The notes under the pieces are model-generated. The model ran no database searches and was not told the DNA's origin. It saw only the letters and a list, made by a program, of their open reading frames with translations. DNA of 64,000 bases from Veillonella parvula DSM 2008 (GTDB taxonomy: Bacteria; Bacillota; Negativicutes; Veillonellales; Veillonellaceae): assembly GCF_000024945.1 (NCBI RefSeq), contig NC_013520.1, forward strand, positions 1,699,001 through 1,763,000, given 5' to 3'. This document shows, piece after piece, positions 1-10,911 of the stretch (the first letter of the stretch is position 1; every line of letters starts with the position of its first letter). The position numbers and the translations under genes are program-made.

Positions 1-681
1 TACTGTACCACGACCAGTGATTGTGAAAACATCTTCCACAGGCATCAAGAATGGTTTATCAGTGTCACGAACTGGTGTTGGGATGTAGGAGTCTACAGCG
101 TCCATCAATTCGTCAATTTTAGCTACATATTGAGCATCGCCTTCCAAAGCTTTCAACGCGGAACCTACAACGATAGGTACTTCGTCGCCAGGGAATTCGT
201 AGGAAGAAAGAAGTTCACGAACTTCCATTTCTACCAATTCGATCAATTCTTCATCGTCAACCATGTCAGCTTTGTTCAAGAATACTACGATTGCAGGAAC
301 ACCAACTTGGCGAGCCAACAAGATGTGTTCGCGAGTTTGAGGCATAGGGCCGTCAGCTGCGGATACAACCAAGATAGCGCCGTCCATTTGAGCCGCACCA
401 GTAATCATGTTTTTAACATAGTCAGCATGGCCTGGGCAGTCAACGTGTGCATAGTGACGGTTAGCAGTTTCATACTCAACGTGTGCAGTATTAATTGTGA
501 TACCGCGTTCACGTTCTTCTGGAGCTTTATCAATCATGCTGTAATCTTGGAAGTCAGCTTGACCTTTTTCAGCCAATACTTTAGTGATTGCAGCAGTCAA
601 AGTAGTTTTACCATGGTCAACGTGACCGATTGTACCGATGTTAACATGCGGTTTCGTACGTTCAAATTTTTCTTTTGCCAT
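1..681 (-). CDS. tuf: Elongation factor Tu, copy 1 (3' end outside the window)
   Basis: EF-Tu is the GTPase that delivers aminoacyl-tRNA to the ribosome. Only the N-terminal 227 residues lie here; the gene runs off the left edge. The start [14 protein letters not shown] matches the family, the P-loop GHVDHGKT is at residues 19-26, and the [10 protein letters not shown] segment (NKxD guanine-specificity motif) follows. A ribosome-binding site with GGAGG lies just upstream of the ATG. It follows fusA by 50 bp, the classical str-operon position. Its coding sequence appears identical to the second copy at 25009-26196 as far as I can compare by eye, while the sequences upstream of the ATG differ, so the two copies are kept alike by gene conversion or strong selection. 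Confidence 0.98.
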   Translation of the reverse strand, partial: MAKEKFERTKPHVNIGTIGHVDHGKTTLTAAITKVLAEKGQADFQDYSMIDKAPEERERGITINTAHVEYETANRHYAHVDCPGHADYVKNMITGAAQMDGAILVVSAADGPMPQTREHILLARQVGVPAIVVFLNKADMVDDEELIELVEMEVRELLSSYEFPGDEVPIVVGSALKALEGDAQYVAKIDELMDAVDSYIPTPVRDTDKPFLMPVEDVFTITGRGTV

Positions 682-715
682 TTTAAATTATCCTCCGAGG
701 AAAATAGTAATTCTA

Positions 716-735
716 TTAATCTAATATGAGATTAA
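716..735. repeat. Palindrome between fusA and tuf
   Basis: A perfect inverted repeat, TTAATCT and AGATTAA separated by six bases, overlaps the fusA stop codon. There is no T-run, so it is not an intrinsic terminator. It could be an mRNA processing or stability hairpin between fusA and tuf; this is inference. Confidence 0.45.
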
Positions 736-2807
736 CCGTTTTTCTTTGCTTGAATTTCTTCAGCAATTTTCTTAGGAACTTCTTCGTAATGATCGAATGT
801 CATAGAGTAGTTACCACGGCCTTGCGTTTTGGAACGAAGGTCAGTTGCGTAACCGAACATTTCACTCAATGGAACATATGCTTTGATATGTTGGGAACCA
901 TTACGAGCTTCCATGCCGTCCATGCGACCACGACGAGAGTTCAAGTCACCGATAACGTCGCCCATGTATTCTTCAGGAACGTCTACTTCTACAGCCATAT
1001 ATGGTTCAAGCAATGCAGGGTCTGCTTTGCGAGCACCTTCTTTGAAGCCCATAGAACCAGCAATTTTGAAGGCCATTTCGTTGGAGTCAACGTCATGGTA
1101 AGAACCATCAAATACGATAACTTTAACATCAACCATAGGGTACCCAGCGATAACACCGGATTCCATAGCTTCTTTAACACCGCTTTCAACAGGTCCGATG
1201 TATTCACGAGGAATCGCACCACCTACAACCTTGTTTTCAAACTCGAAGCCAGCACCTGGTTCTTGAGGAATCAATTCCAACCAGCAGTGACCATATTGAC
1301 CACGACCACCAGATTGACGTACGAATTTACCTTCAGCCTTAACAGCTTTACGGATAGTTTCGCGGTATGCTACTTGAGGTTTACCTACGTTACAATCTAC
1401 TTTGAATTCACGGTTCATACGGTCAACGATGATATCCAAGTGAAGTTCGCCCATACCAGAGATAATAGTTTGACCTGTTTCTTCATCAGTACGAACTTTG
1501 AAAGTAGGATCTTCTTCTGCCAAACGAGCAAGAGCTGTACCCATTTTTTCTTGGTCAGCTTTTGTTTTAGGTTCAACAGCAACGGAGATAACTGGTTCAG
1601 GGAATTCCATGGACTCAAGGATTACAGGAGATTTTTCATCACACAATGTGTCGCCTGTAGTAGTATCCTTTAAGCCAACCGCCGCAGCGATGTCACCAGA
1701 ATATACGCGTTCGATTTCTTTACGGGAGTTAGCGTGCATTTGAAGAATACGACCGATACGTTCTTTTTTACCTTTAGTGGAGTTGAAAACGTAGGAGCCA
1801 GATTCCAATGTACCGGAGTACACACGGAAGAACGCTAATTTACCAACATAAGGGTCAGCCATGATTTTGAATGCCAATGCAGAGAATGGCTCTTCATCGG
1901 AAGAAGGACGAGTTGTTTCTTCTTCAGTACCAGGAACAACACCTTTAATAGGTGGGATGTCGATTGGAGCTGGCATGTAATCGATAACAGCATCCAATAA
2001 CATTTGAACACCTTTATTTTTATAGGAAGAACCACAAAGAACTGGGAATAATTGGTTAGCAATAACAGCTTTACGCAATGCCGCTTTCAATTCTTCCACA
2101 GAAATTTCTTCGCCTTCCAAATATTTCATCATGATATCATCATCTGTTTCAGCGATAGCATCGATCATCATTTCGCGACGAGCTTCTGCTACTTCTTGAT
2201 ATTCAGCAGGGATATCAGTGATTTCATATTCTTTACCGTCATCGGATTTATAAATTTCCGCTTTCATAGTCATCAAGTCAATGATGCCTTCGAAAGTATC
2301 TTCAGCACCGATTGGTACTTGGATAGCTACGGAATTTGCACCCAAACGAGCTTTCATCATGTCAACTACGTTGAAGAAGTCAGCACCTACAGTATCCATC
2401 TTATTTACATAAGCGATACGAGGTACGCCGTAGTTAGAAGCCTGACGCCATACTGTTTCGGATTGAGGTTCAACGCCACCTTTAGCACTGAACACCGCAA
2501 CAGAACCGTCAAGTACACGTAGAGAACGTTCTACTTCTACAGTAAAGTCAACGTGACCAGGAGTATCGATGATATTGATACGATGTTCTTTCCATTGACA
2601 AGTTGTTGCAGCAGAAGTGATTGTGATACCACGTTCTTGCTCTTGCTCCATCCAGTCCATCGTAGCAGCGCCTTCATGTACTTCGCCGATCTTGTGAACG
2701 ATACCTGTATAGTAGAGGATACGTTCTGTAGTTGTTGTTTTACCAGCATCAATGTGAGCCATGATACCGATATTACGAGTTTTTGCTAAGGAAAACTCTC
2801 TTGCCAC
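732..2807 (-). CDS. fusA: Elongation factor G
   Basis: EF-G is the translocation GTPase. The protein of 691 residues has the P-loop AHIDAGKT at residues 17-24, DTPGH and NKMD motifs, and the C-terminal domains ending in the conserved [12 protein letters not shown] segment. An in-frame GTG at 2816 would add three residues, but the GTG at 2807 is preferred: it has the ribosome-binding site AAGAGGTGA five bases upstream and gives the usual N-terminus [14 protein letters not shown]. It lies 16 bp after rpsG and before tuf in the str operon. Confidence 0.97.
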   Translation of the reverse strand: MAREFSLAKTRNIGIMAHIDAGKTTTTERILYYTGIVHKIGEVHEGAATMDWMEQEQERGITITSAATTCQWKEHRINIIDTPGHVDFTVEVERSLRVLDGSVAVFSAKGGVEPQSETVWRQASNYGVPRIAYVNKMDTVGADFFNVVDMMKARLGANSVAIQVPIGAEDTFEGIIDLMTMKAEIYKSDDGKEYEITDIPAEYQEVAEARREMMIDAIAETDDDIMMKYLEGEEISVEELKAALRKAVIANQLFPVLCGSSYKNKGVQMLLDAVIDYMPAPIDIPPIKGVVPGTEEETTRPSSDEEPFSALAFKIMADPYVGKLAFFRVYSGTLESGSYVFNSTKGKKERIGRILQMHANSRKEIERVYSGDIAAAVGLKDTTTGDTLCDEKSPVILESMEFPEPVISVAVEPKTKADQEKMGTALARLAEEDPTFKVRTDEETGQTIISGMGELHLDIIVDRMNREFKVDCNVGKPQVAYRETIRKAVKAEGKFVRQSGGRGQYGHCWLELIPQEPGAGFEFENKVVGGAIPREYIGPVESGVKEAMESGVIAGYPMVDVKVIVFDGSYHDVDSNEMAFKIAGSMGFKEGARKADPALLEPYMAVEVDVPEEYMGDVIGDLNSRRGRMDGMEARNGSQHIKAYVPLSEMFGYATDLRSKTQGRGNYSMTFDHYEEVPKKIAEEIQAKKNG

Positions 2808-2822
2808 AGTTGTCACCTCTTA

Positions 2823-3332
<510 letters not shown>

Positions 3333-3345
3333 TTAATGGCTAAAA

Positions 3346-3720
3346 TTATTTTTTAGCTTTTTTCGCGCCGTATTTGGAACGACTTTGCATACGATTTTGT
3401 ACGCCAGCTGTATCCAATGCACCACGAACGATGTGATAACGCACACCTGGAAGGTCTTTTACACGACCGCCTCTGATAAGTACAACACTGTGTTCTTGTA
3501 AATTGTGACCAATGCCTGGGATGTAAGCAGTTACTTCAATAGCGTTTGTCAAACGTACACGGGCAACTTTACGAAGCGCGGAGTTTGGTTTCTTTGGAGT
3601 AGCTGTGTACACACGAGTACATACACCACGTTTTTGTGGAGATTCTTGAAGGGCAGGAGCTGTAGATTTTTTAGTCAAGCTCATGCGGCCTTTGCGTACT
3701 AGCTGATTAATTGTTGGCAT
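3346..3720 (-). CDS. rpsL: 30S ribosomal protein S12
   Basis: S12 acts in decoding accuracy at the ribosomal A site. The 124-residue protein shows the conserved [17 protein letters not shown] segment; Lys43, a classical streptomycin-resistance position, is the wild-type lysine. An AAAGGAGG ribosome-binding site precedes the ATG. Second gene of the str unit, after the L7Ae-like gene. Confidence 0.98.
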   Translation of the reverse strand: MPTINQLVRKGRMSLTKKSTAPALQESPQKRGVCTRVYTATPKKPNSALRKVARVRLTNAIEVTAYIPGIGHNLQEHSVVLIRGGRVKDLPGVRYHIVRGALDTAGVQNRMQSRSKYGAKKAKK

Positions 3721-3796
3721 TTGGGCACCTCCTTTCCAAATTTGAGATTTATAATTGATCCGTCATAACAAAGTGTTACATCGGATATTACCAAGA

Positions 3797-4042
3797 TTAA
3801 CGTAGGACGCCTACAGCTGTGGCCCGCACCTTAATGCGACACGCACGACCGAGATCATCCATGGTGTGTTTGTCATTCACAGGTATTCCCTGTTCTTCAC
3901 AAGCAATCCGTAAAGGCTGTACCACACGTTCATCACTATCACAACCCAGGAACACGTACTTCACAGCACCTTTAGCAATTTGTTTCAACGTTTGCTTGGC
4001 ACCGATTGTTTTGTTCACCGACTTCAGATGGGCAATGTCCAT
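3797..4042 (-). CDS. L7Ae-family ribosomal-like protein (YbxF type)
   Basis: A small (81-residue) kink-turn RNA-binding protein of the L7Ae/L30e/YbxF family, regularly found between rpoC and rpsL in Firmicutes. The sequence shows the family's central GAVKYVFLGCDSDERVVQPL and IPVNDKHTMDDLGRACRI blocks. The start at 4042 is preferred to an upstream ATG at 4081 because AAGGAGA lies nine bases before it. Here it is the first gene of the str transcription unit, since a transporter gene separates it from rpoC. Its exact role on the ribosome or on a kink-turn RNA is not shown by sequence. Confidence 0.9.
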   Translation of the reverse strand: MDIAHLKSVNKTIGAKQTLKQIAKGAVKYVFLGCDSDERVVQPLRIACEEQGIPVNDKHTMDDLGRACRIKVRATAVGVLR

Positions 4043-4397
4043 TGTACTAATTCTCCTTACGAAATTATGCCCATTAGGCATACCTCGCCTAAAGCACTAT
4101 GTAAGTATATCAATTACATCAGTCCATGTCAAACAATTTCCAATGTCACACACCGCTCTACAGCTGCATTTTATATGTACACTCATCCGTGTGTTTCATC
4201 CAATCTTAAATTATAAATGAAGAGTGATTTTTTATTCATATATCATTATTTTTATGTATAAATAATCATCCTATGCATTCACTATTATTTTTTCTTTTAC
4301 CAATTATGCAAAATTAATATAAACACCATTTTATTATGATATAAATTAATACAGAACAAATATTTGTATTTATAAGTTACTAAAGAAAGGAGATTAT
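4043..4397. other. Divergent intergenic region, L7Ae-like gene / betT
   Basis: About 355 AT-rich bases between divergent genes. It holds the str promoter at 4104-4132. Near the transporter a perfect 12-base palindrome ACAAATATTTGT lies at about 4357-4368, a possible operator. I see no other gene or RNA. Confidence 0.6.
4104..4132 (-). promoter_or_regulatory. Strong sigma-70 type promoter of the str operon
   Basis: Read on the minus strand, TTGACA (4127-4132) and TATACT (4104-4109) are separated by exactly 17 bases. It lies about 60 bp before the L7Ae-like start, so this gene, rpsL, rpsG, fusA and tuf can be transcribed independently of rpoC. Confidence 0.85.
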
Positions 4398-6419
4398 ATG
4401 ATTAAACTCATTAAACGTTATTCAAACTTTAATCCCCCTGTAATTATAGGTAGCTTGTCTATCGTCTTAGGGCTCAGCTTATGTGCCCTTCTGATTCCGC
4501 AAATTTCTCAAACGATCCTCCAAGGGGTTCGTGATATTATATTTGAAGATTTCAGCTGGTTTTATGTTTTATCCATAAGTCTCTTCTTTATCTTCAATAT
4601 CTTTCTTGCACTTAGTTCGCTAGGTGACATCAAACTCGGTAGCGATGATGAAGAAGCGGAATTCTCTTATACAGCTTGGCTCGCCATGTTATTTGCGGCG
4701 GGTACCGGTGTAGGTCTCATGTTCTTCGGAACTGCTGAGCCGCTCTCACATTATCACTCTGCTGTAAGCTTAGTCGATGGCACATCTAGTGCCAAGGAAG
4801 CATTATTCCGCTCCATCTTCCACTGGGGCATCAATGCATGGACGGTATACGGTATTATGGCTTTAGCATTAGCGTATTTTGGTTTTCGCTATAAATTGCC
4901 ATTATCACTACGTTCATGTTTCTATCCGCTGTGGAAGGATAAGATCAATGGCCCACGAGGGCACATTATCGATATCATCGCACTTTGTGTAACTTTATTA
5001 GGTATCGTAACCACCTTAGGATTTGGCGCCGCCCAACTAGGTGCAGGGTTCCTATATATTGATATCATCTCCACTAATGACTTTTCCGCACAAACGGTCA
5101 TCATTATCGTCATTATGTCCATTGCCGTTCTATCTGCTGTTACAGGTATTGATAAAGGCGTTAAGCTGCTCAGCGAAGTCAATATATCTGTTGCATTAGT
5201 CTTAATGTTTTTTGTACTATGTGCAGGTCCTACATTACTCCTATTAAATACAATGGTAGAAAACTTTGGATACTATCTATCACATATTTTAGGGCAAAGC
5301 TTCTATACATCTATCTATACACCAGAAACCCGACCATGGTTCTTCAGCTGGACCATACTATTCTGGGCCTGGTGGTTATCTTGGGCACCATTTGTGGGCA
5401 TGTTCATTGCGCGTATTTCAAAAGGTAGGACTATTCGGGAGTTCATCTTTGGGGTACTCATTATTCCAACTGTATTTACTATCGTTTGGTTTACTATCTT
5501 TGGTAATACTGCAATTTATATCGATGAAACAGTAGCAAACGGTGCACTCGGTGCATTAACCGATAAACCAGAACAACTACTCTTTGCATTCCTTGAATAT
5601 TTACCTTTATCCGGTTTAACTAGTCTTCTATCGATTATCGTATTAGCATTATTTTTTATCACATCTGCCGATTCAGGCATTTATGTGTTAAATAATATTG
5701 CGGCCTATGATAAATCCACTTCATCTCCAAAGTGGCAATGCTTGATGTGGGGCTCTGTAATGTCCTTTCTTGCCATCAGTTTGCTCAGTATTGGTGGGCT
5801 TAATGTACTACAATCGGTAACGCTCATTCTCGCCTTACCATTTGCAGCCTTGATGGTTATCATGTGCTACAGCTTATGGCAAGGATTATTGACAGATACG
5901 CAATACTTTAACACAAAACTTTCAACCACATCCATCTACTGGGACAGCAAGAACTGGAAACAAGGTCTTGCCAAAATACTCAACCAAACGCAGTCGGAAG
6001 ATGTTATTTCCTTTATGAAAACAACAGCATTGCCTGCTATGTATCAGCTCAATAAAGAATTAACCGAAGAGTACGGATTAACTACGAGAATTGACAAACA
6101 TTTCAACGGTAACGACGCCTCCGTAGAGTTAACCATCGAAAAAGAATCAATGCGCAACTTTACCTACGGCATCAAACTCGTTACGCAAGAGGTATCAGAT
6201 CATCTCATTGAAGATCCTAACATTCCTCACATTACTGAAAGCACCAACGCAATTCCTATGACATATTTCAGTGACGGGCGTGCCGGATACGATGCGCAGT
6301 ATATGACACGGGAGGATATCATTACCGATATCATTCGACAGTACGAACGATATCTTACTTTATCGGATGACGTCGGTTATGACATCATGTCTCATGACGC
6401 GGAAGAAGCAGCTGAATAG
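4398..6419 (+). CDS. betT: BCCT-family choline/glycine-betaine transporter (BetT-like)
   Basis: Predicted sodium- or proton-coupled importer of choline, carnitine or glycine betaine. The 673-residue protein has about twelve hydrophobic segments, the family signature around residues 305-335 (WAWWLSWAPFVGMFIARIS), and a long C-terminal cytoplasmic domain of about 160 residues, a length and layout like E. coli BetT (about 677 residues) rather than shorter BetP/OpuD members. AAAGGAGA lies before the ATG. It sits alone on the plus strand between rpoC and the L7Ae-like gene, interrupting a normally continuous superoperon. Substrate is not determined by sequence; the acidic C-terminus may sense osmolarity, as in relatives. 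Confidence 0.88.
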   Translation: MIKLIKRYSNFNPPVIIGSLSIVLGLSLCALLIPQISQTILQGVRDIIFEDFSWFYVLSISLFFIFNIFLALSSLGDIKLGSDDEEAEFSYTAWLAMLFAAGTGVGLMFFGTAEPLSHYHSAVSLVDGTSSAKEALFRSIFHWGINAWTVYGIMALALAYFGFRYKLPLSLRSCFYPLWKDKINGPRGHIIDIIALCVTLLGIVTTLGFGAAQLGAGFLYIDIISTNDFSAQTVIIIVIMSIAVLSAVTGIDKGVKLLSEVNISVALVLMFFVLCAGPTLLLLNTMVENFGYYLSHILGQSFYTSIYTPETRPWFFSWTILFWAWWLSWAPFVGMFIARISKGRTIREFIFGVLIIPTVFTIVWFTIFGNTAIYIDETVANGALGALTDKPEQLLFAFLEYLPLSGLTSLLSIIVLALFFITSADSGIYVLNNIAAYDKSTSSPKWQCLMWGSVMSFLAISLLSIGGLNVLQSVTLILALPFAALMVIMCYSLWQGLLTDTQYFNTKLSTTSIYWDSKNWKQGLAKILNQTQSEDVISFMKTTALPAMYQLNKELTEEYGLTTRIDKHFNGNDASVELTIEKESMRNFTYGIKLVTQEVSDHLIEDPNIPHITESTNAIPMTYFSDGRAGYDAQYMTREDIITDIIRQYERYLTLSDDVGYDIMSHDAEEAAE

Positions 6420-6575
6420 TTTTCATACCACAACCTTAACAAAGTATCATTTTATTTTACAAACTGATACTAACACATATCATGAAGCTCTCAATTCATA
6501 TAGGCCTATAATTATAGAGACATATAATCATAGAGCTCATACACATATATCTCTCAAACCAATAATACCTATAAC

Positions 6576-6607
6576 AAAAGGGTGCACCTCGTGGGTGCAC
6601 CCTTTTT
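6576..6607. terminator. Bidirectional terminator between betT and rpoC
   Basis: Nine-pair GC-rich stem (GGGTGCACC with its complement, five-base loop) with an A-run before and a T-run after. It serves convergent betT (plus) and rpoC (minus). Confidence 0.9.
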
Positions 6608-6679
6608 ATTATGTCGCACAACATCAACTATGCAACAGGTCTATACAGTTAATATAGCTTAACGGCTAATCCAAAGTAA

Positions 6680-9600
6680 TTAATCTTCAGACATAACCTC
6701 TTCCGTAATATCAATGATTTCAGGTGTATTTTTTACAACTTCAATCTTGCGGTAACGACTCATGCCTGTACCAGCAGGAATCAACTTACCAATAATTACG
6801 TTTTCTTTCAAACCCAATAATGGATCGATTTTACCCTTGATAGCAGCGTCGGTAAGAACACGTGTTGTTTCTTGGAAGGACGCAGCGGACAAGAAGGAAT
6901 CCGTTGCCAAAGCGGCTTTCGTAATACCCAATAACGTGCGTTTGCCTGTAGCATTTTCACGACCATTGAGGGTGAGACGACGGTTTTCTTCGTCAAAGGT
7001 ATTAACGTCAACCATATCCCCTGGAAGCATATCCGCATCGCCAGCTGTTTCAATTTTAACTTTGTGAAGCATTTGACGAACGATAACTTCGATATGTTTA
7101 TCGTTAATTTCTACACCTTGGGATTTGTATACTTTTTGTACTTCGTATACGAGGTAACGTTGAGTTGCTTCAGTACCCATTACACGCATGATGTCATGAG
7201 GATTGATAGAACCCTCTGTCAAACGAGCACCCAAGGATACCACATCACCGTCTTTAACGATAATGCGAGAACCATAAGGAATGAGGTAATCGAGTTCGAT
7301 ACCATCTTCACCAGTGATAAAGATAGTGTTTGTACCTTTCTTACCTTCGTTAGGCACAACGCGAACTGTACCTTCGTTTTCCGCGATGATGGCATTACGT
7401 TTTGGTTTACGAGCTTCGAACAATTCTTCGACACGTGGCAAACCTTGTGTAATATCGTCACCTGCGACACCACCAGTATGGAACGTACGCATTGTCAACT
7501 GAGTACCAGGTTCACCGATGGATTGTGCCGCAATGATACCTACAGCTTCACCAACTTGAACTTGGTTGCCAGTTCCTAAATCGCGACCATAACACTTGCG
7601 ACATACACCATATGGGCTACGGCAAGTCAATACGGAACGAATTTTTACTGTTTCATAGTGTTTGACAACTTCATCAGCTAACGCCTCTGTGATTTCACCG
7701 TTAAGAGGAACGATAACTTCACCAGTTTCCTTGTTAACTAATTCTTCAGCTGCAATACGACCTACGATACGGTCTTTTAATGGCTCGATAACACCAGTAC
7801 CTTCAACGATAGCTTCCACTTCAATACCGTGGATTTCATTGTTCCGTACTTGTACTTCTTTTACATCGGAGTTAAGGATAGCTTCGATACCTTCTTCAGT
7901 GAGACGTGTATCAGCTGGGAAGATTTCTACCCCTTCGCTGTCAACGATTGCTTGTACAGTATCCTTGTTCAACATATTTTGAACCATAGTTTCTTTCAAT
8001 GTTGCACGGATGCTATCGTCGCTTTCACCAAGAATAATTTTTTGAACCAAGTTAGTATGGTTAATATCGCTATCAGAGCCCAAATGTGCACCGCGCAATG
8101 CGATAGATGTAACACCAGCTTCAGCAATATCTGCCAAGCATTGTTCATCCAAGATAGTTTCAGCTGGTACAACAAGTTCCCCTGTTTCAGCATTCACAAC
8201 ATCTTTATCTAAAACGCGACCAATGAGTTTATCTTTAAGCAATTCTAATGCTTGACGTGGAGATGTAGCCAAACGAGCACGTTCACGAACGAGATCGATA
8301 CCTACAACGTCACAATCGTCCTCACGAACGATTACGTCTTGAGATACGTCAACAAGACGACGTGTCAAGTAACCGGAGTCAGCTGTACGAAGCGCTGTAT
8401 CGGCTAACCCTTTACGAGCACCATGAGAGGATGTAAAGTAATCCAATACAGTCAAACCTTCTTTAAAGTTTGCTTTGATTGGTAAGTCGATGATACGACC
8501 AGATGGATCGGCCATCAAACCACGCATACCAGCAAGCTGACGAATCTGTTGTTTATTACCACGGGCACCAGAGATAGCCATCATGTAAACAGGGTTGAAG
8601 CCATCTTTGTCACACGCCATGTTATCCATCATCGCATCAGTAACATCTTCCGTTGCTTTTGTCCATAATTGGATAGTTTTACGGTAACGTTCTTCTTCTG
8701 TGATAAGGCCACGACGGTACATACGAGATACTTTTTCTACCTCTTGTTCCGCTGTATCTAACAAACTAGTTTTAACTTCTGGTACTTTAATATCAGCAAT
8801 GGCTACAGTCATACCTGCGCGACGTGCGAAGGAGTAACCCAAGGACTTGATGCGGTCCAAAAGTTCTGCTGTTTTTTCATTACCAAACAATTGGAAACAT
8901 TGATCAACCAATTTACCAACTGTTTTCTTATCCATAACCTTACCTAAAGAGTAAGTGCCATCTTCACGTTTCTCGTATTGCCACAATTCTGGGAATAAAG
9001 CATTGTTGAAGATCAAGCGACCTGCTGTTGTTTCTACACGGCCATGATCAGGTAAACGGATATAAAGAATATCTTGCAAACCAATGATATGAGACTCATA
9101 GGCAAGCATAACTTCATCATAGGTAGCAAATGTTTTTGCTTTATCACGAGTATTTTCGCGTACAACTGTTAGGTAGTATGTACCTAAGATCATATCTTGA
9201 GAAGGTACTGCTACTGGCTTACCATCCTTAGTGGACAAAATATTATGGCTAGAAAGCATCAATGTACGAGCTTCCGCTTGTGCTTCTACGGACAATGGTA
9301 AGTGACACGCCATTTGGTCACCGTCAAAGTCGGCATTGAAGGCTGTACATACTAATGGATGCAATTTGATAGCACGACCTTCCCAAAGGATTGGTTCGAA
9401 GGCTTGAATACCAAGTCTATGCAATGTAGGGGCACGGTTCAAGAGAACTGGATGTTCTTTTATTACCTCTTCTAAGGATTCCCATACGCCAGGGCCGATT
9501 CTTTCGACTTGGCGTTTAGCGGCCTTAATATTGGATGCTTGACCACGTTCTACCAAGCGTTTCATAACGAACGGTTTGAACAATTCCAATGCCATTTCTT

Positions 9601-10882
9601 TTGGTAAACCACATTGGTGCATTTTAAGTTCAGGACCTACTACGATTACGGAACGACCGGAGTAGTCAACACGTTTACCGAGCAAGTTTTGACGGAAACG
9701 ACCTTGTTTACCTTTAAGCATGTCGGACAAGGATTTCAATGGGCGGTTACCAGGACCTGTAACAGGACGACCGCGACGGCCATTATCAATCAATGCATCA
9801 ACCGCTTCTTGAAGCATGCGTTTTTCGTTGCGCACGATGATATCAGGAGCACCCAAGTCGAGTAAACGTTTTAAACGGTTGTTACGGTTGATAACACGAC
9901 GGTATAAATCGTTGAGGTCAGATGTAGCAAAACGGCCACCATCTAATTGGACCATAGGACGCAATTCAGGTGGGATTACAGGAACGATGTCCATAATCAT
10001 CCATTCTGGACGGTTCCCAGATTGACGGAATGCTTCTACTACTTCCAAACGACGAACTGCACGGATTTTACGTTGACCACTAGCAGTGTTCAACTCTTCG
10101 CGCAATTCGGCATTCAATGCTTCAAGATCAAGTTCTGATAAGAGAGCTTTTACCGCTTCAGCACCCATGTCGATACATGCGAAGAGAACCTCTTCAGCAG
10201 CGCCTAACTCATAGCGTTCTTCGCGAGTTAATTCTTCGTATTCCTTATCAGCTTCTGGTATTGTTGCATCATCACGAAGAGCCGCATTATAGCGTTCTTT
10301 GCGTTGTGCTTCACGAACAATAGCTAAACGTTCATTACGTTGAGCCACTGTTTCGATTACGACAGATTTACCACCGATAGTATAACCATCTTCATTAAAT
10401 TGAGCTTCGTATTCGCGGAATTCTTGCTCGGACAACAATTGACGTTTTGTCAATGGTGTACCAGCTGGATCTACTACGATGTAGGAAGCAAAGTATAATA
10501 CGCGTTCCAAAGAACGTGGTGATATGTCAAGGATAAGACCCATACGGGATGGGATTCCTTTGAAGTACCAAATGTGAGATACAGGAGTAGCCAATTGAAT
10601 ATGGCCCATACGTTCACGACGTACTTTCGCACGAGTAACCTCTACACCACATTTGTCGCAGACTACGCCTTTATGGCGGATGCGTTTATATTTGCCGCAG
10701 TGACATTCCCAGTCCTTTGTTGGTCCAAAAATGCGTTCACAGAATAGACCATCACGTTCTGGCTTCAACGTACGGTAGTTAATTGTTTCAGGTTTCTTAA
10801 CTTCCCCATGAGACCAGGATAAAATCTGCTCTGGAGAGGCTAAACCGATTCGCATGGAATCGAATTCATTTACGTCTAGCAC
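6680..10882 (-). CDS. rpoC: RNA polymerase subunit beta'
   Basis: Catalytic subunit of RNA polymerase, 1400 residues. Visible landmarks: N-terminal zinc site Cys60, Cys62, Cys75, Cys78; the NADFDGD magnesium-binding motif near residue 516; a second four-cysteine zinc site ([15 protein letters not shown]); and the bridge helix/trigger loop region with [20 protein letters not shown]. Relative to E. coli as I recall it, the N-terminal part carries an extra segment of roughly 55-60 residues (about residues 165-225), which explains the shifted motif. The start is GTG, supported by AAGGGAG eight bases upstream. It follows rpoB by about 30 bp. Confidence 0.98.
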   Translation of the reverse strand: MLDVNEFDSMRIGLASPEQILSWSHGEVKKPETINYRTLKPERDGLFCERIFGPTKDWECHCGKYKRIRHKGVVCDKCGVEVTRAKVRRERMGHIQLATPVSHIWYFKGIPSRMGLILDISPRSLERVLYFASYIVVDPAGTPLTKRQLLSEQEFREYEAQFNEDGYTIGGKSVVIETVAQRNERLAIVREAQRKERYNAALRDDATIPEADKEYEELTREERYELGAAEEVLFACIDMGAEAVKALLSELDLEALNAELREELNTASGQRKIRAVRRLEVVEAFRQSGNRPEWMIMDIVPVIPPELRPMVQLDGGRFATSDLNDLYRRVINRNNRLKRLLDLGAPDIIVRNEKRMLQEAVDALIDNGRRGRPVTGPGNRPLKSLSDMLKGKQGRFRQNLLGKRVDYSGRSVIVVGPELKMHQCGLPKEMALELFKPFVMKRLVERGQASNIKAAKRQVERIGPGVWESLEEVIKEHPVLLNRAPTLHRLGIQAFEPILWEGRAIKLHPLVCTAFNADFDGDQMACHLPLSVEAQAEARTLMLSSHNILSTKDGKPVAVPSQDMILGTYYLTVVRENTRDKAKTFATYDEVMLAYESHIIGLQDILYIRLPDHGRVETTAGRLIFNNALFPELWQYEKREDGTYSLGKVMDKKTVGKLVDQCFQLFGNEKTAELLDRIKSLGYSFARRAGMTVAIADIKVPEVKTSLLDTAEQEVEKVSRMYRRGLITEEERYRKTIQLWTKATEDVTDAMMDNMACDKDGFNPVYMMAISGARGNKQQIRQLAGMRGLMADPSGRIIDLPIKANFKEGLTVLDYFTSSHGARKGLADTALRTADSGYLTRRLVDVSQDVIVREDDCDVVGIDLVRERARLATSPRQALELLKDKLIGRVLDKDVVNAETGELVVPAETILDEQCLADIAEAGVTSIALRGAHLGSDSDINHTNLVQKIILGESDDSIRATLKETMVQNMLNKDTVQAIVDSEGVEIFPADTRLTEEGIEAILNSDVKEVQVRNNEIHGIEVEAIVEGTGVIEPLKDRIVGRIAAEELVNKETGEVIVPLNGEITEALADEVVKHYETVKIRSVLTCRSPYGVCRKCYGRDLGTGNQVQVGEAVGIIAAQSIGEPGTQLTMRTFHTGGVAGDDITQGLPRVEELFEARKPKRNAIIAENEGTVRVVPNEGKKGTNTIFITGEDGIELDYLIPYGSRIIVKDGDVVSLGARLTEGSINPHDIMRVMGTEATQRYLVYEVQKVYKSQGVEINDKHIEVIVRQMLHKVKIETAGDADMLPGDMVDVNTFDEENRRLTLNGRENATGKRTLLGITKAALATDSFLSAASFQETTRVLTDAAIKGKIDPLLGLKENVIIGKLIPAGTGMSRYRKIEVVKNTPEIIDITEEVMSED

Positions 10883-10911
10883 TACTATCGCTCCCTTCCT
10901 TATAGATAGTT

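Noticed and set aside
726-1673. 315-residue plus-strand open frame over fusA
   Set aside because: Shadow of fusA on the other strand; composition not protein-like and no start signal.
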